Assembly (NCBI GenBank): GCA_963920765.1
Contig: OY987246.1
Location: 19,650,868-19,714,867 of the forward strand
Direction: 5' to 3'
Length of the DNA stretch: 64,000 nucleotides
Source: Ulota crispa
Lineage: Eukaryota > Streptophyta > Bryopsida > Orthotrichales > Orthotrichaceae
Shown: piece by piece, positions 35,321 through 47,864 of the stretch
How the letters are laid out: the number at the start of each line of letters is the position of its first letter
How positions within the stretch are numbered: position 1 is the stretch's first letter
Translations under genes and position numbers: made by a program
The notes under the pieces: model-generated
Database searches by the model: none
The model's input: only the letters and a program-made list of their open reading frames with translations
What the model was told of the DNA's origin: nothing

Positions 35321-37294
35321 GTAGAAACCTAAGTTGCACATTTCAAGATTTGCACATTCAAGCATGTAAACAAGGAGATTTCACTTTCAATATCATGAAG
35401 TTTCTTCAAATAAACAAACAATTTTTTGTTGTGCATTAAGAGAGGAATTCAAAGAGCCTAAAACTTCGACTTTCAAACTGTATGTGCATGTAGTACTGTT
35501 CACTATTTTGAATAATTTTAACACAATTTACACCTAAAATCTATTGTTAATAAAAATTGCAGTTTTCCTGCCAAAATCACAACAATTTGTGATTCTCAAC
35601 ATTTGTGCGAATTACGGTGGTGAAGTCATGGGAGACAATGGAAGTCATAAGCAAATAGAGGCTGCCGCTTCACTCTTTTTATTCACTCTTTAGCTTATGA
35701 AAATTGTTTGACATATTTAGTTATACTTTAAAATAGGTATTGACATGCACTGTAATACTTCAAACATACGGAATATGTCATATGTATGTATGTATATAGG
35801 CCCGTGGGTGTATATGTATCTACCTACATGCATGTTTTTTAATATTTGAGATTGTCATTCAGAAAACATGAAATTCCTAAAAGAATATGGCATCCATTGA
35901 TTGAGGTACATTTGGATAGTGATAGCCACTCACTAGTATATTTTGATCTTAAAATTTTAGATTAAAATAAACACACAAATTCTCAAGGAGTCTACAAGCA
36001 TAAAATGTAGAAAGTATTTGAAAGACAGTATAGGGTGAATTTTATTGTTTAAATTTAAAACTCAGAAATTGTATAGATTTATGATGAGGTAATTATAATA
36101 ATTTTGGGTCAAAATAAATATTGCAAGCTATCTTTATTCAACACAACAATAAAATAGATAATTTAGGATGGATTTGAATGCAAAAGATGTATATACACAA
36201 GGTTTAATGAAGTACCCTTGTCTTGCATTGAGGTACTTTAAATTCTGAAAGAGTAATATTTCTAAGTGTAAATTAAAAATATTTATCCACAACTCAAATA
36301 AGCAAGCAAATGAGTAAGTAAATGATTGAAGCAGTTTAGTATGTATTTCCGTGCATTGTAAGAAAATTAATAAAAAAGAGCGCACTATAAAATAGTGTCA
36401 CAAAGGACAATTTTGCATCTTTAGTAAAAGACAGTCAAATTTTGTGTCACTACAAAATACATTGTAATTAATATAAAAGCATATTTTCATTCACATTATC
36501 CATTGACATAATTAAAAATATCTAAACATGTTCATTATTGCACAATCAGATTCAAAGCACCACAGCCAAAATTGACATTTTCACAAATATGACATTTATT
36601 CAAGGCTTACTATATGAAATTTTTTACTCATTAATATTCCTATTAAACTTTGGCTAGATAATTTGCATGAAACATTTGCATATTCTACAAAGACTTCTGT
36701 AAATGTTTGTTATTTGCCAATGGATGCAATAGTTAAATGACTAAAAAATCTTTGTCAAGAAAAAGGTGTTCAATATGCTACTACTTTATGGCATTGACAT
36801 TATTACTTTAAAAGCATGTTCGATTAGCTTTTTCACGTAACAAACACAAACAGCTTTATACAACCTTTAAATTTTAAAATTACCTATGAATTTATAGCAG
36901 AGGTTTTTGAAGTAAATAAAAAGTCAAATTTGCAATCACGTGTGCAATTTTTTTTTACAAGTGCCTTCTACTCGAATTACTTTAGCAGAATTTCTTTTGT
37001 GCTTCATATGAAAAATGCTCTGTTTTTATTTGCAAAGCATTTTTTCAATCCATTATTGTTTTACATTTATCTATTCTTGAATTCTCATGCAATGAAGAAG
37101 TTTCATTTGATTTGCATTTCAAGAGATTGCTTCCTTATGCTAAGGCAAGGTAGGTATACCCATATCCAACTGTTCAAGGGTTTGGAATACCTCAAGGTCT
37201 CAAAAAATTCAAGAAAAAAACTATTGGGTTAGCCTTTCAACAAGCTATCATGGAACGTCATTTTTGTGGAAAAAGTATTGTACAATGTTTTATA

Positions 37295-37683
37295 TTAACC
37301 CCTAAATGTCCATGAGAACGATTATCATCCTTTGGCCCTGAAATAAAATTATGTACAACAAAAAAAAGTTGTTTTTCATCTATTTTTTTTTCAAAATGAC
37401 CTTAAACACATGATCCATCATAGAAGGCAAAAAATCATCTTATCAAATATGCACATATTTTTAGGTAACTCAAATTGTGAGAAAACTCAAAATCATGATG
37501 TTGGGTCCCAAGTTGCCCTTATTGCAATTTTCATGAGGTCGGCATGCACTATTGACTTTTGAAACTTTTAGAAGCAATACTATTGGTGCCCATCAACCAA
37601 AACATTGTTGAAGCTACAATAAAAGTACTATTGAACCTACAATGTGGGCAGGCCACGGCCACCCATTGGTCTTTAAGGGTTAA
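37295..37683 (+). mobile_element. TTAA element, family E copy E1 (389 bp)
   Basis: TTAA at both borders; ends CCCCTAAATGTCCATGAG and (opposite strand) CCCTTAAAGACCAA. A GC-rich palindrome (TGGGCAGGCC/GGCCACCCA, 37645-37665) ends 18 nt inside the right border. The unoccupied target is at 25442-25445 in repeat R copy 1. Confidence 0.93.
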
Positions 37684-37811
37684 AGGGCAAAGTTACAACT
37701 CATAAGACCCTAAAAGCAATTGTAGACTAACCTTGAAAATGCTTGGATGTGTTCCTATACATGTACTTGAAACCCAATCTCAACCCTCCCAAACTATCTC
37801 CTAAGTTGACA

Positions 37812-38090
37812 AACGTGGTATTCATTAAATAGGGAAAAAGCACTTTCTCAAAATGAATTTTGGAAATACTAAATTTGGAAATACTAAATTTTGCATTTGT
37901 GATAATATTTTGGTAATTTGAAGTGAGTTTTTTTTTTTATAATTTCTATAAGGTATTTCATCATTAATGTAAGGTCTTGAAAAAAACATCATAATATTCA
38001 CTCCAAATCCCCTAAAAACTCTTAAAAATGAAAAATTCAAAAGTCTCAATATGTAAACTTTTTTCTAATTTAATGAATGCCACATATCAT
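37812..38090. mobile_element. TIR element, 'AAACACCATATTCA' family, copy 3
   Basis: Inverted ends (GTGGTATTCATTAAATAGGG against CTAATTTAATGAATGCCAC) about 280 bp apart inside repeat R. The interior differs from 25575-25722, which shares only the ends. Confidence 0.6.
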
Positions 38091-38206
38091 GTGGCAACTG
38101 GCTTGTGCAAGTGGCATTTTTTGCTCCATTTTGGATTCAAGAGTATGTGAAGAACACCTCAAATATAGAGTGCAACATTGGAAGGTGATTGGCAATGGGT
38201 ATGTCT

Positions 38207-39928
38207 ACCTCATCAACAAGCCATTGTTCAAAATCTTTTTATTTTTTATGACAAAGCTATATGTTTTTAAATATATGAAAGGATTTTGTTTTAACATTTA
38301 TAATTTAATATAAAAAATGTTGTAGCATTTTTATTTTATCTTCATAGACATCAATATCAAGAAATTATAGCATTTCGTCCAATATTATCTACTAGAAGAT
38401 AAAGTAGTACACGCGTTTATATTCATTTTGGGGGGTTTTTTTTTTTTCACATAGAAGTTTCTTTTTACTCAAAATTTCCAAAGTTTTTTTTGCTTCTTGT
38501 AGAACTCACGAACCTCATTCTAAACTAGGTTGATAAGTTTTTAATCAATTTTTAAAATTAAGTGCATGCGTAAAATGAGCTAAACTTCATAGCAAATTTT
38601 GGATTATGACAAACCATGATATTAAGAAAATACAATAAAGGTCATTGGACTATCATCAACTAGTCAAAGGATAAAAAAATCGTACCATGTAGATGTGTAT
38701 AAAGAAAAAGTTGGGGATTTTATTTTAAATGCATGAAAAATTACAATTGTCTATCTTTAAATACCATCTACTTGAATTCAAGTGTTAGGCACACAATTTC
38801 ATTTCAAAATAAATCTAAAAAGTCTGAATTCTTTTTGTTTAAACCCAATACATGTAAGCATTCATCTAAAGTGCATCTAAATTTAGTTTTTGAAATAATC
38901 AATTCAAAAACTTATCATATATACAGCCCAAATTTCAAATTGACTATTCAAACTCTTGTATTTTTAATATACATGTATTTTCTCATAGCTTTCCTACAAC
39001 CATAGTAATACATGAATTTTTATCCAAATAAAACTTAAGAAATTAATCAATTTAATTATAAAACCTCAATCATGTGTGTACATATTGCATATAGCATTCA
39101 AAAATCTATGTCAAATTATTGACTATATGACATTTTATACATGAAGAAGTAACCAGTTCAATTTTCATTTTTAAATTACCTAGTAGATCCAATAAAGATG
39201 TTTTGAAACAGGCAATGGAATTTTGGCTTGAAATTATCTAAGTTGCTATTTTCTATTCAATTTTGGCCATATTTGTTCAAGGCTTAAATATTTCAGAAAA
39301 AATGTTGTTTAGTACAATCCTCAAAAAAACTATTAATAGTTACTGCCTAGATTCACATAGCCTACTTCATAAAGTTGCTTTTAATATAAGTCTATCGAAG
39401 GAGAGTCAAATTTCTTATTTTCTTCCAAAATATCAACTAACTTTGAGAAATCAAAATTGGAATAGGCAGTACGTAGCCAAAATCAAAATGTTACACAAAA
39501 AAGCTTTGCTCTTGTCATCACTATTAACGTTTTGTAAAGGCTTCAGTGATGGTTTGAAAACCTCTCATTTTTAAATTATAAAATCTTCATGATTACCCAA
39601 CGCATTGTAGAATGAAAGTGTCCTTCCTTTGTGTTCAAGAATAATTCTAAAATGCAGTTATGAACATGCATTACAATTTATGGATATTATTTATTTAACC
39701 TTTTAAGCCAACAAATTCGGTTATTAAAGATTTGTTTTTGAAGTTTGTTGTGTTGTGTAAAGCTTTATAAATCTTAATAGTTTAAGATTCTTGATAATAT
39801 TAAAACTAAAATTTGAAAGTATTTAAAAAAAATCTTTAATGATTAAATGCTTATTTGATTGGTGATTGAATTTCAAATACAGCTCATTAAAATTGGTCAC
39901 TTGAATCAAAGGAGTTTTGAATAATGAC
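38207..39928. other. AT-rich intergenic stretch, no feature seen
   Basis: Short frames without domains only. No paired ends or tandem array recognised. Confidence 0.5.
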
Positions 39929-40283
39929 TTAATCCCCAAACGTCGGCACAGACAAAAATCGTCCATTGCCTCCAAAAAAAACTTTGTATCCCAAAAAAAG
40001 ACTTATTTTGATCTGATTTTTTTCAAAAGTGATCATAAAAGCGTAGTGCATCATGGAAAGCAAAAATTTACCTTTTGAGATATATTCATTTTATTTTGAA
40101 ACTCAAATTGTGATACATGGTGTTAGCTCCCGAGCTACCCTTCTTGCAATTTTCATGAGGGCACCATGCATTGTTGACTTTTCCAACTTTTTGGAGCAAT
40201 ACTATTGGTGCCCATGTGCAAAACACTGTAGAATGCTACAGGCAAGGCAAGCCACGTTGATCCATCCGTCCTTTAAGGGTTAA
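39929..40283 (+). mobile_element. TTAA element, family E copy E2 (355 bp)
   Basis: TTAA at both borders; ends TCCCCAAACGTCGGCACAG and (opposite strand) CCCTTAAAGGACGG. Diverged from E1 but shares its central block (ATACTATTGGTGCCCAT and neighbours). Confidence 0.88.
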
Positions 40284-40369
40284 GTAAGAAGAGGTTCTAA
40301 AAGTGTGCATGTTCTAAAATGGTGCACCTTCTTAATTGTACTTTCTTTGTACATGTTGTTTTTCATAAC

Positions 40370-40590
40370 CCTTCAACAATGATAGGCAATGTACATTGTA
40401 GGAGGTGCACCATTTTAGAGCCCTATGGCCTTTCCACTTCAAAACTTTATAACTAACTTCACAAAACTCCAAAAAACATGAAACAACTTGAGTTAGATGC
40501 CAATTCCTTTTATCTTTCAAGGAAAATTTATCAAAAATTATTTCAAAAAATTTCACCTCCCCAAAATTTAGTTTCAGCCCTTAGATGCTT
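40370..40590 (-). repeat. Dispersed repeat T, copy 2
   Basis: Inverted counterpart of 27480-27700. A further inverted piece of its edge precedes it (about 40315-40370), including a second GGTGCACC. Confidence 0.6.
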
Positions 40591-40599
40591 CATTCATGA

Positions 40600-41841
40600 G
40601 CCTCCTACCTTAGTTAATGATTTCCATTTACTTTAGTTAAACACCATTTGAATTGAAGCAAATCAAATCAAATTTCTATATTATAAAGACTAGGTTGTCT
40701 ATCTCATGATCTAATTCTCTAATAACATCACCAGTTCTATTAGAGAGGGGGAAGAGAGAAAAAAGAATCCGAAAGGAGCCTGAGAAGTCATTGGTATTTC
40801 TCTAAATTCTCTTTTACAATTTTGAAGTTCTTTATCATAAATTGTTGGGTGTCAAGCATTGGGTGACTACCAATCATCCAAACTTTGAAATTCAAGGCAA
40901 AAGAAAGAGGAAAAAGGTAGGGAAAGGGATGGTAAAATTTAACTTTTAATATTTTTGAAATGTTTTTGGTTCACATAGTATATACGCTGCAAATGTATAT
41001 TGAATAGTATAGCAGACCAAAATATTTTTTGATAACCTTTTTATTTTCTTGATTTTGTAATAGAAATACAAATGTATTGTGTGTCTGAAGAAAATTAGCC
41101 ATTTGTATACTTAAATGCTGCATCATTCAAGTATATTTTAAAATGGAAGTATGTATTAAAGTTGTGGTATTATACTTTACATACCTTCCACGATAAAAAG
41201 CTCAACCATCCAACCATACAAGGGAGACAAATTATAAGGCAAGTGCCACCTTCACTTGGCATTTTTGAGAGGACAATTTCAACTCAATGCCAAAATAATT
41301 TTAGAACACTGTTTACAATTCTAACAATATTAGTGGATGCATTGAATTGCTTGTTATTAGGCATCAAAATTTAAAACTAATCTACAGTTCATTTTTAAAA
41401 TACACGTTTTTCTTTGTTAAGCAAACTTCTAGAAGTTAAATTGTGTATAAGCATACATTGACCCAAATGTGACATATCACATATGAACTATTAAAAAGCA
41501 TATATTCTACTTGAAAAAAAATTATAAAAATTGTTGATCTATCTTTGGAACGTTTAATTGTCACAAATGTATCAATTATACACCCCAATATCACCTAGCA
41601 ACCAAATATCAAACAAGGATCAATGTTAAAGCACACATTCAAAGCCTTTTAGCAAATTTCTAAGAACAGTGACGGTACTTTTATTCACAAGGCATTGCCC
41701 TTGAGCTTGCTTGGCTTACAAGCAAAGTAATATGGATCCCAAGCAAATCACTTTTGATTTGCTTGAAAAGTATGTAGAGCAACTAGTGACTCAAGCATGT
41801 TTTAAGTTGGCTTAAGCTTAAAGTATGGTAAACTAATCTAC
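40600..41841. other. AT-rich intergenic stretch, no feature seen
   Basis: Nothing beyond short frames without domains. Confidence 0.5.
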
Positions 41842-42090
41842 TTAACCCCTAAGCGCCCAGACTTGAAATGAAAAAAGTTTGATTTACTTGCAGTCAAAGT
41901 GTCCCTGTGGATTGAAAAATACAATCTACAAGATTGGAACCGTACTAATTGTTAATAGGAAGCATCTCTATCATGATGGGCTTGATTGGAGGTGGTTTCA
42001 CCAAAAGAGCAATGAGATTATCTTAATCAAACTTGCATTGACTTAGCTTTTGGAGAGACACTATAATGTCTATTGGGCCTCTGGAGTTAA
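41842..42090. mobile_element. TTAA element, family G copy 2 (249 bp)
   Basis: TTAA at both borders; left end CCCCTAAGCGCCCAG, right end (opposite strand) CTCCAGAGGCCCAA. Exactly the length of 23170-23418. The palindrome AGACA-CTATAA-TGTCT (42056-42071) stands where copy 1 has a different palindrome. Its right TTAA is also the left TTAA of 42087-42738. Confidence 0.9.
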
Positions 42091-42738
42091 CCCCTCAACA
42101 CCCTTGGAATTTTGGAATATCTCAAAATTTGCTTGAAAGTGAACAAAATGCTGGCATTTTGATCAATCTTATCAATTTCTTTTGAAATGTAACCGTACAA
42201 ATTTAAAGTAGACATGTTATAGATTGCATACAAAAAGAAATCACAACTATGTCACTTATGGATTGAAAAATTGTAATGTTTGATCATGAGGGTGTTAAAA
42301 CTGTGAAAGTGATTTGAAGTCTTTCAATCCTCTTTTTGCATCTCAAATCTAAAATTGAGGGTACCAAAAAAATATAAGTGTGTAAAGTATGACATGCATA
42401 ACCCCAATCAATTTATAGCTTCTCAAAATCTATTCTACAATTTTATTAAGTGAATTTTCAATGCAATTTTTTCTCCAAGTTCTAGTGTACTTGAGGCTCA
42501 TTTCCAAGAGCCTTTAATACTAAAAAGTGAAGATTTGCAATAGATACCCTTACACAAAATCTTGAATAGACAAATTATGTTAATTCATTTTCAAGATCAT
42601 ACTCATAATGCTGAAACTAGACTTCAACAACAATTTAAACATAACAATAACTACAAAAAAATCTTGAAAAAACTTTGGGAATCCTTGAACAAAATTCAGA
42701 GGGGCGGAATTTCAGCCCCTCTGGCGTTGAGGGGTTAA
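42087..42738. mobile_element. TTAA element, family H (652 bp)
   Basis: TTAA at both borders; ends CCCCTCAACACCCTTGG and (opposite strand) CCCCTCAACGCCAGAGG. A perfect 8-bp palindrome AGAGGGGC/GCCCCTCT (42698-42722, 9-nt loop) ends 16 nt inside the right border. Confidence 0.9.
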
Positions 42739-43896
42739 GTAAAGGGGTGAAGTACATAGTTCCTCACTCTCATCAACATGATTTGAAACGTACTATTGTT
42801 CCAATCTTCAATGATTAATACAGCTCTTATTTCTTACTTTTTGCTCTTGTTTAAAACATGTACATCTCAATTTTAATTTTGATCTTCTTGAGAATTAGGG
42901 GAATCTCTGAAACTTTAATTTTAAATGTCAATGAGTTACATTTCCAACATTAATTCTATTGCACCTTTTTTTATTTTCAAAGTTGTCTATTGTAGCTTCA
43001 GTGATTGTATATTTATCTTTGAAGCCAATTGATTTTAATACACTTATTTTTGTCCTTACATTCCTATGAGTCTAATGGCTTGTTATAAAAATTAGAATGT
43101 TTGAATCCAAAATTCAACTTATCCATTTGAAAATGTCCAATTCTAGTCCTTTTTTTGCTCACACACTACCTATGATAAAAATAGTCAATAAATGTTTATG
43201 GAAAACCTCATTTGGCTCCACTACATATACGTATAGTAATTGTTGTGTCATACTTATTAACATTGTTACAAATTTGTTAAATGTCTTTAGTAACAATCAT
43301 TAATTATAGTTTCTACCAAAAATTGTTTAAAACTACTTAAAATATTTAAGTATTTTTTATCAATAAAATATATAGAGCCAAGTTAGTCTTTATAGTTTAC
43401 ATGTATAAGGACAAACATAAAGAAAATGTACATAATTGCATCTTAATTGTAGAACTAGTCACTTTGAATATTGGCTCATCTCACTTGAATTTAATTATTT
43501 TGAACAATGGAGCCTAAGATTGTATAAATTCAAAACTTTGAATATTCAGAGTTCTTTGTACAACGCCTAATGGATATACATCATAATAATATAACACCTT
43601 CTTTGAATTGTTAATAAGATCCAACAAAACTAAGACAAGTTTTAGAATACAAAAGCACTTATATGTTTATTTGGGTAATGTCAAATTTAGAGTTTTTTAC
43701 GTATGTTATAACAAAACAACCACAATGAGGTTTTATTGATAACCTTAAAAATATAATTATATATCTCTCAAATTTTGAGTAATTGTTACAAAAATGCATG
43801 GTTCTCTATTATTGCTAAAAATCAATAATATATTAAAAAATAAGCAAGAATTGTAAAGAGCATGCACATTATATGGTAATGACATAATTTCTATGT
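42739..43896. other. AT-rich intergenic stretch, no feature seen
   Basis: No terminal repeats, tandem arrays or credible coding frame recognised. Confidence 0.5.
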
Positions 43897-43990
43897 TTAA
43901 CCCTTAAATGTCAAGGCGGACGTTTTGCGTCCGCCTCGGATACACGGGGGGCCATGTATTCACGGTCACACCCCAGCATTTAAGGGTTAA
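43897..43990. mobile_element. Minimal TTAA element, family I (94 bp)
   Basis: TTAA at both borders; ends CCCTTAAATGTCAAGG and (opposite strand) CCCTTAAATGCTGGGG. Almost all of the interior is a perfect 9-bp GC-rich hairpin, AGGCGGACG-TTTTG-CGTCCGCCT (43914-43936), plus about 37 nt. Its right TTAA is the left TTAA of the next element. Confidence 0.85.
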
Positions 43991-44030
43991 CCCTTAAACG
44001 ATTGTTGTCCCTTGGGGGACAAATGGGATT

Positions 44031-44435
44031 GAGGAAATTACAAATAGGGGCATGAAAATGAAAAATATTACAGATAGGGGCACCTATACAATCTCAAAAT
44101 AATTTTTAAATTTTTGTAATTATTTCTGGTTTGGATATTGGTTGATTTAGATACATTATTAAATGTTAGTTAACTTTCCAAAAACTTTGAGGCTTCTCCA
44201 AACTAAGCCTAAATAAATAAATTTTAGTAAAGGGGACGGCAACTTTTTGGAGAGACTTCTATTTTTTGGGAATTTAGCTAACATTTAATGTGATGTATCA
44301 ATCAACCAATGTCTAAATAACTAAATAAAAAATAAATACAAATTATTTTTAAATTGTGCCTCTATTTGTAATTATTTTGAAACTTTGCCCCTATCTATAA
44401 TATTTTCATTTCATGCCCCTATTTGTAATTTCCCC
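44031..44435. mobile_element. Mutator-like MITE nested in A4 (9-bp TSD)
   Basis: 405 bp with inverted ends of about 65 bp (GAGGAAATTACAAATAGGGG / CCCCTATTTGTAATTTCCCC). It is flanked by the perfect 9-bp duplication AATGGGATT at 44022-44030 and 44436-44444. Family A copies elsewhere have this motif once, which confirms the empty site. Confidence 0.95.
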
Positions 44436-44810
44436 AATGGGATTTTGGGCATGTACTTATAGGTAAACTACTTTGTGCGATTTTTTGAAACTTTTATGGA
44501 AGATGGAGATTTCAAAGATCTGTGTGAGCATCTAATCTTTTCTTTATTTTGACATTTATTGAAGAAGTCAAAAATGAATATCTAGAAAACGGAGGAGGGC
44601 AGGCAACCCAAAAACTTTTAAAAAAATTGCATCTTTCTGAAATAAAAATCTAAAAGGTTCTTTAGATTTACATGTAAGTGGGAAGCTTTGAATCATTCAA
44701 TTTCCATTAATGCGATGAAAGTTACAAGAAGTTTAAGTTTGTTGGTAGGGATGGAGTCATTCAAAACCACACCTACTCGCAAACTAAAAGTTCTCATAAC
44801 TTTCATCTCA

Positions 44811-46844
44811 TTAACCCCTAAAGGCCCAATTGTCCCCTTGAGGGACAAATGAACCTCAAGCATGTACCTATGACTAAACCAATTTTTATAATTTTTTTGA
44901 AACTTTTGAGGAAGTTGGGGAATTCAAATATCTGCAAGTATATATAATTTTTTCTTCATTCCAACATTTATTGAAGAAGTTATGCATGAATTTCTCAAAA
45001 ACAAAGGAGGGCAAGTATTCCACACAGCCAAAACTTTTTCAAAAATCGCATTTTCTTAAAATAAAAATCTGAAATTGGCTCATTAGATTTGTATATATAT
45101 GGGAAGCTTTTAATCATTCAGTTTCAATTTATGAGTGAGAAGTTTTTGTTTGCTAGTGGGTCTCGGGGAGGTCACTCTATGTATATTTTGAGTACCCCGT
45201 GTGGCGAGGGGTCTTTTTGGGGGGCTATTTATCTTGCAGGCCAGAATTAAAGGATCCTTATAATGACTTATAATTGGCAAAATGGCTTATTTGATGGAAC
45301 TCTACCATTACTTATACTTTCTATTTCAATGTAATTTATTCTAGGCTATATTCTTTATAAAGAAAAACCTAGAATTGAAAAACAAGTTGAAAGGAGAAAA
45401 ATTAGACAAAGAAGTACAGAATTCTTTTTTACTTCCTAAAGTCTTGAAGCTACCAATTTTAATTTGAAGAAATTGGACATTGAATTGCCAAAAAAAAAGT
45501 TTGACCCAACTGTGCACCTAATTGTACAGTGCCCTCCAATAAGTCCTCATACACCTTGTTTTGCCAGTCAAAGAACTTTTCTAATACAAAACATAATTTC
45601 CATTTTTTTTGTTTTTAATCATAGAAATTTGATCCTTATGCAATCTCAATCAAGCATGTCAAATTTTGATTCCTCAAAACCAAAACCCTATTTTTGGTGA
45701 ATTGTTTTGTATTAAATTCATGGTTTTACATGATAATTGGTTGGAAAATGTTAGTGATGAATTCTTGAAATTGGATTCCATGGATATGTAGGAAACATCT
45801 ACACACACATCTTCTATGCTGAAAAGGACCCCTTAAGTAACAAAAATTTGATCTAAATATATTTCAATGGGATTTGTGATATATTCAAATTTTGTTAAAT
45901 AGATATTTCTCTAAGATATTCAAATTTTGCTATTTGGTTCATACATTGTGACTAAGTTTGTACCTTTGCACATGATGTTATGTTTACCGGGTGAAAAACT
46001 AGTTAAAAGCTAGTTAAAAAATAAACAAAGAGCAAGAGGACTCGGTTTCAAAAAACTTGAGGACTTGTTGGAGGCCACTGTACACACATGCTATAGCAAA
46101 TTTAGTCAAGAGGATCCAATATATGGCAAACTAAATTATATGTACAAAATATTAATGACCCACATTTGAAGGCTACATAAATTACTTATAAATTTTTTGG
46201 CTTTTAATGGCCTCTATCTTATTTTAAGCTTTTTGTAAATTTTACCCAAAAAGAATAGAAGGCTATCTATATTCTGCCACACGTTGTTTCTAAAATGTGG
46301 TAAGTTTCCTCCCCAAGTGGTAGGTATGGGACTCCCAAACTTCCATTCCTTTTGCCCTTTGTTAAATTTGGTGATTCGATTCTTTTTTAATTTTCATTCT
46401 AGGTTGTAGTAGACTAAGATTCCTTGGTTTTCACCACTTGCATCAAAGTATTCAGATTTCTGAATTTTACATAAATCTTCCAATTTTACCTAGTGTATGT
46501 GCAAGTTTCATGGTCTTTTGGCATTGCAAAATTTTACAACATACAATTTACACCTCCAATTCATTTGAAAATTCTCCCACAATTACCTAACTTGGTCTTC
46601 AAAATGGAAAAGATAAACCTCAACTTTGAGTAGAGAAATTTTTTTGATGTAGGAGAGGTCTAACCGTCAAAGGCTTTTGAAATTTTTGGGCAGCAAGCAC
46701 AAGTACCTCCCATAGTCTAGGGCAGGATCCTATTGTTGAATTTATTGAAAGAAAACAAATTTTCTACTTTTCTATTCATTGCCCTAGAAGTAGAAGTTTT
46801 CAATGACTATCACAAAAAAAAAGGCTTGGACCTTTAGAGGTTAA
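44811..46844 (+). mobile_element. TTAA element, family A copy A5, nested in A4 and itself interrupted
   Basis: TTAA at both borders; ends CCCCTAAAGGCCCA and (opposite strand) CCTCTAAAGGTCCAAGCC. The palindrome TTGTCCC-CTTGA-GGGACAA lies at 44829-44847. About 1.16 kb of foreign sequence occupies 45160-46315. Removing the element restores the CTCATTAATTGAAATTG site of the A4 arm. Confidence 0.9.
45160..46315. mobile_element. Unclassified insertion inside A5 (about 1.16 kb)
   Basis: It replaces the continuity seen in A1-A3 between TTTGCGGG and TAGGTATGGG. The ends GTCTCGGGGAGG and (opposite strand) TTGGGGAGG are weakly inverted. AGTGG occurs on both sides (45155-45159, 46316-46320), a possible 5-bp duplication. 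Its central part (45620-45990) is related to the palindrome 60617-61490. No domain seen in its short frames. Confidence 0.6.
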
Positions 46845-46885
46845 TTGAAATTGAATGATTCAAAGCTTCCCACACATGTGTAAAT

Positions 46886-47604
46886 TTAACCCCTAAAGGA
46901 CCATTGTCCCTTCGGAGGACATTTGGGATTTTAGGCATGTACCTATGGCTAAACTACTTTGCGGGATTTTTTGAAACTTTTATTGAAGGTGGGGAATTCA
47001 AAGACCTACAAGGGCATCTAAATTTTTCTTCATTCTGACATTTAGTGAAGAAGTTAAATATGAAATTTTGGAAAAAGATGATCAAGGGGCAACCAAAAGC
47101 TTTCCCAAAAATTGCATTTTTTTCAAACAAAAATCTAAAATAGGTTCTTTAGACTTATATAGACGTGGGGAGCTTTGAATCATTCAATTCTGATTTATGA
47201 GGTAAAAGTTATGAGAAGTTTTAGTTTGCGGGTAGGTGTAATTTTGAGAGAAACCACACCTATCCACAAACTAAAACTTCTCATAACTTTCACCTCATAA
47301 ATTAGGAATGATTCAAAGCTCCCCACGTCTATATAAGTCTAAAGAACCTATTTCATATTTTTATTTGAAAAAAATGCAATTTTTGAAAAAGCTTTTGGCT
47401 GCCCCTTGATTCTCATTTTCTAGATTTTCATTTTAAACTTCTTCACTAAATGTCAGAATGAAGAAAAAATTAGATGCCCACATAGGTCTTGGAGTTCTCC
47501 AACTTTCAAAAAAAATCAGAAAATCAAGCAAAGTAGTTTGGCCATAGGTACTTGCCAAAATCCCATTAGTACTCAAAAAGGGCCCACAATCCATTAGGGG
47601 TTAA
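46886..47604. mobile_element. TTAA foldback element A6 (719 bp), nested in A4
   Basis: TTAA at both borders; ends CCCCTAAAGGACCATTG and (opposite strand) CCCCTAATGGATTG. Two arms of about 330 bp, each the left half of family A, meet near 47245. The left arm has the palindrome TGTCC-CTTCGGA-GGACA. Removal restores the GGTTTTTTAAATTTACAC stretch of the A4 arm. Confidence 0.92.
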
Positions 47605-47864
47605 AAAACCAATTTTAGATTTTTAATTCAGAAAAATGCAATTTTTAAAGAAGTATTTGGGGCTGCCTGCCCTCTTCGTTTTCTAGATATTCATTTTTAA
47701 CTTCTTCAATAAATGTCATAATGAAGAAAAAATTAAATGCCCATGCAAATTTTTGAAGTCCCCATCTTCCATAAAAATTTTAGAAAATCACACAAAGTAA
47801 TTTACTTGTACGTGCCCGAAATCCCATTTGTCCTCCAAGGGATCAATGGTCCTTTAGGGGTTAA

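Larger units (their letters stand above)
37141..38206 (+). repeat. Dispersed repeat R, copy 2 (interrupted by E1)
   Basis: Aligns with 25300-25960 on both sides of the TTAA element 37295-37683. It also contains a TIR element at 37812-38090. Confidence 0.7.
43987..47864 (+). mobile_element. TTAA foldback element A4 (719 bp of its own) with three nested insertions
   Basis: TTAA at both borders; ends CCCTTAAACGATTG and (opposite strand) CCCCTAAAGGACCA. Both arms match the same (left) half of family A, in opposite orientation. Removing the Mutator-like MITE (44031-44435 plus its 9-bp duplication), A5 (44811-46844) and A6 (46886-47604), with one TTAA each, leaves 719 bp, the same as A6. Palindrome TTGTCCC/GGGACAA at 44005-44022. 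Confidence 0.88.
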
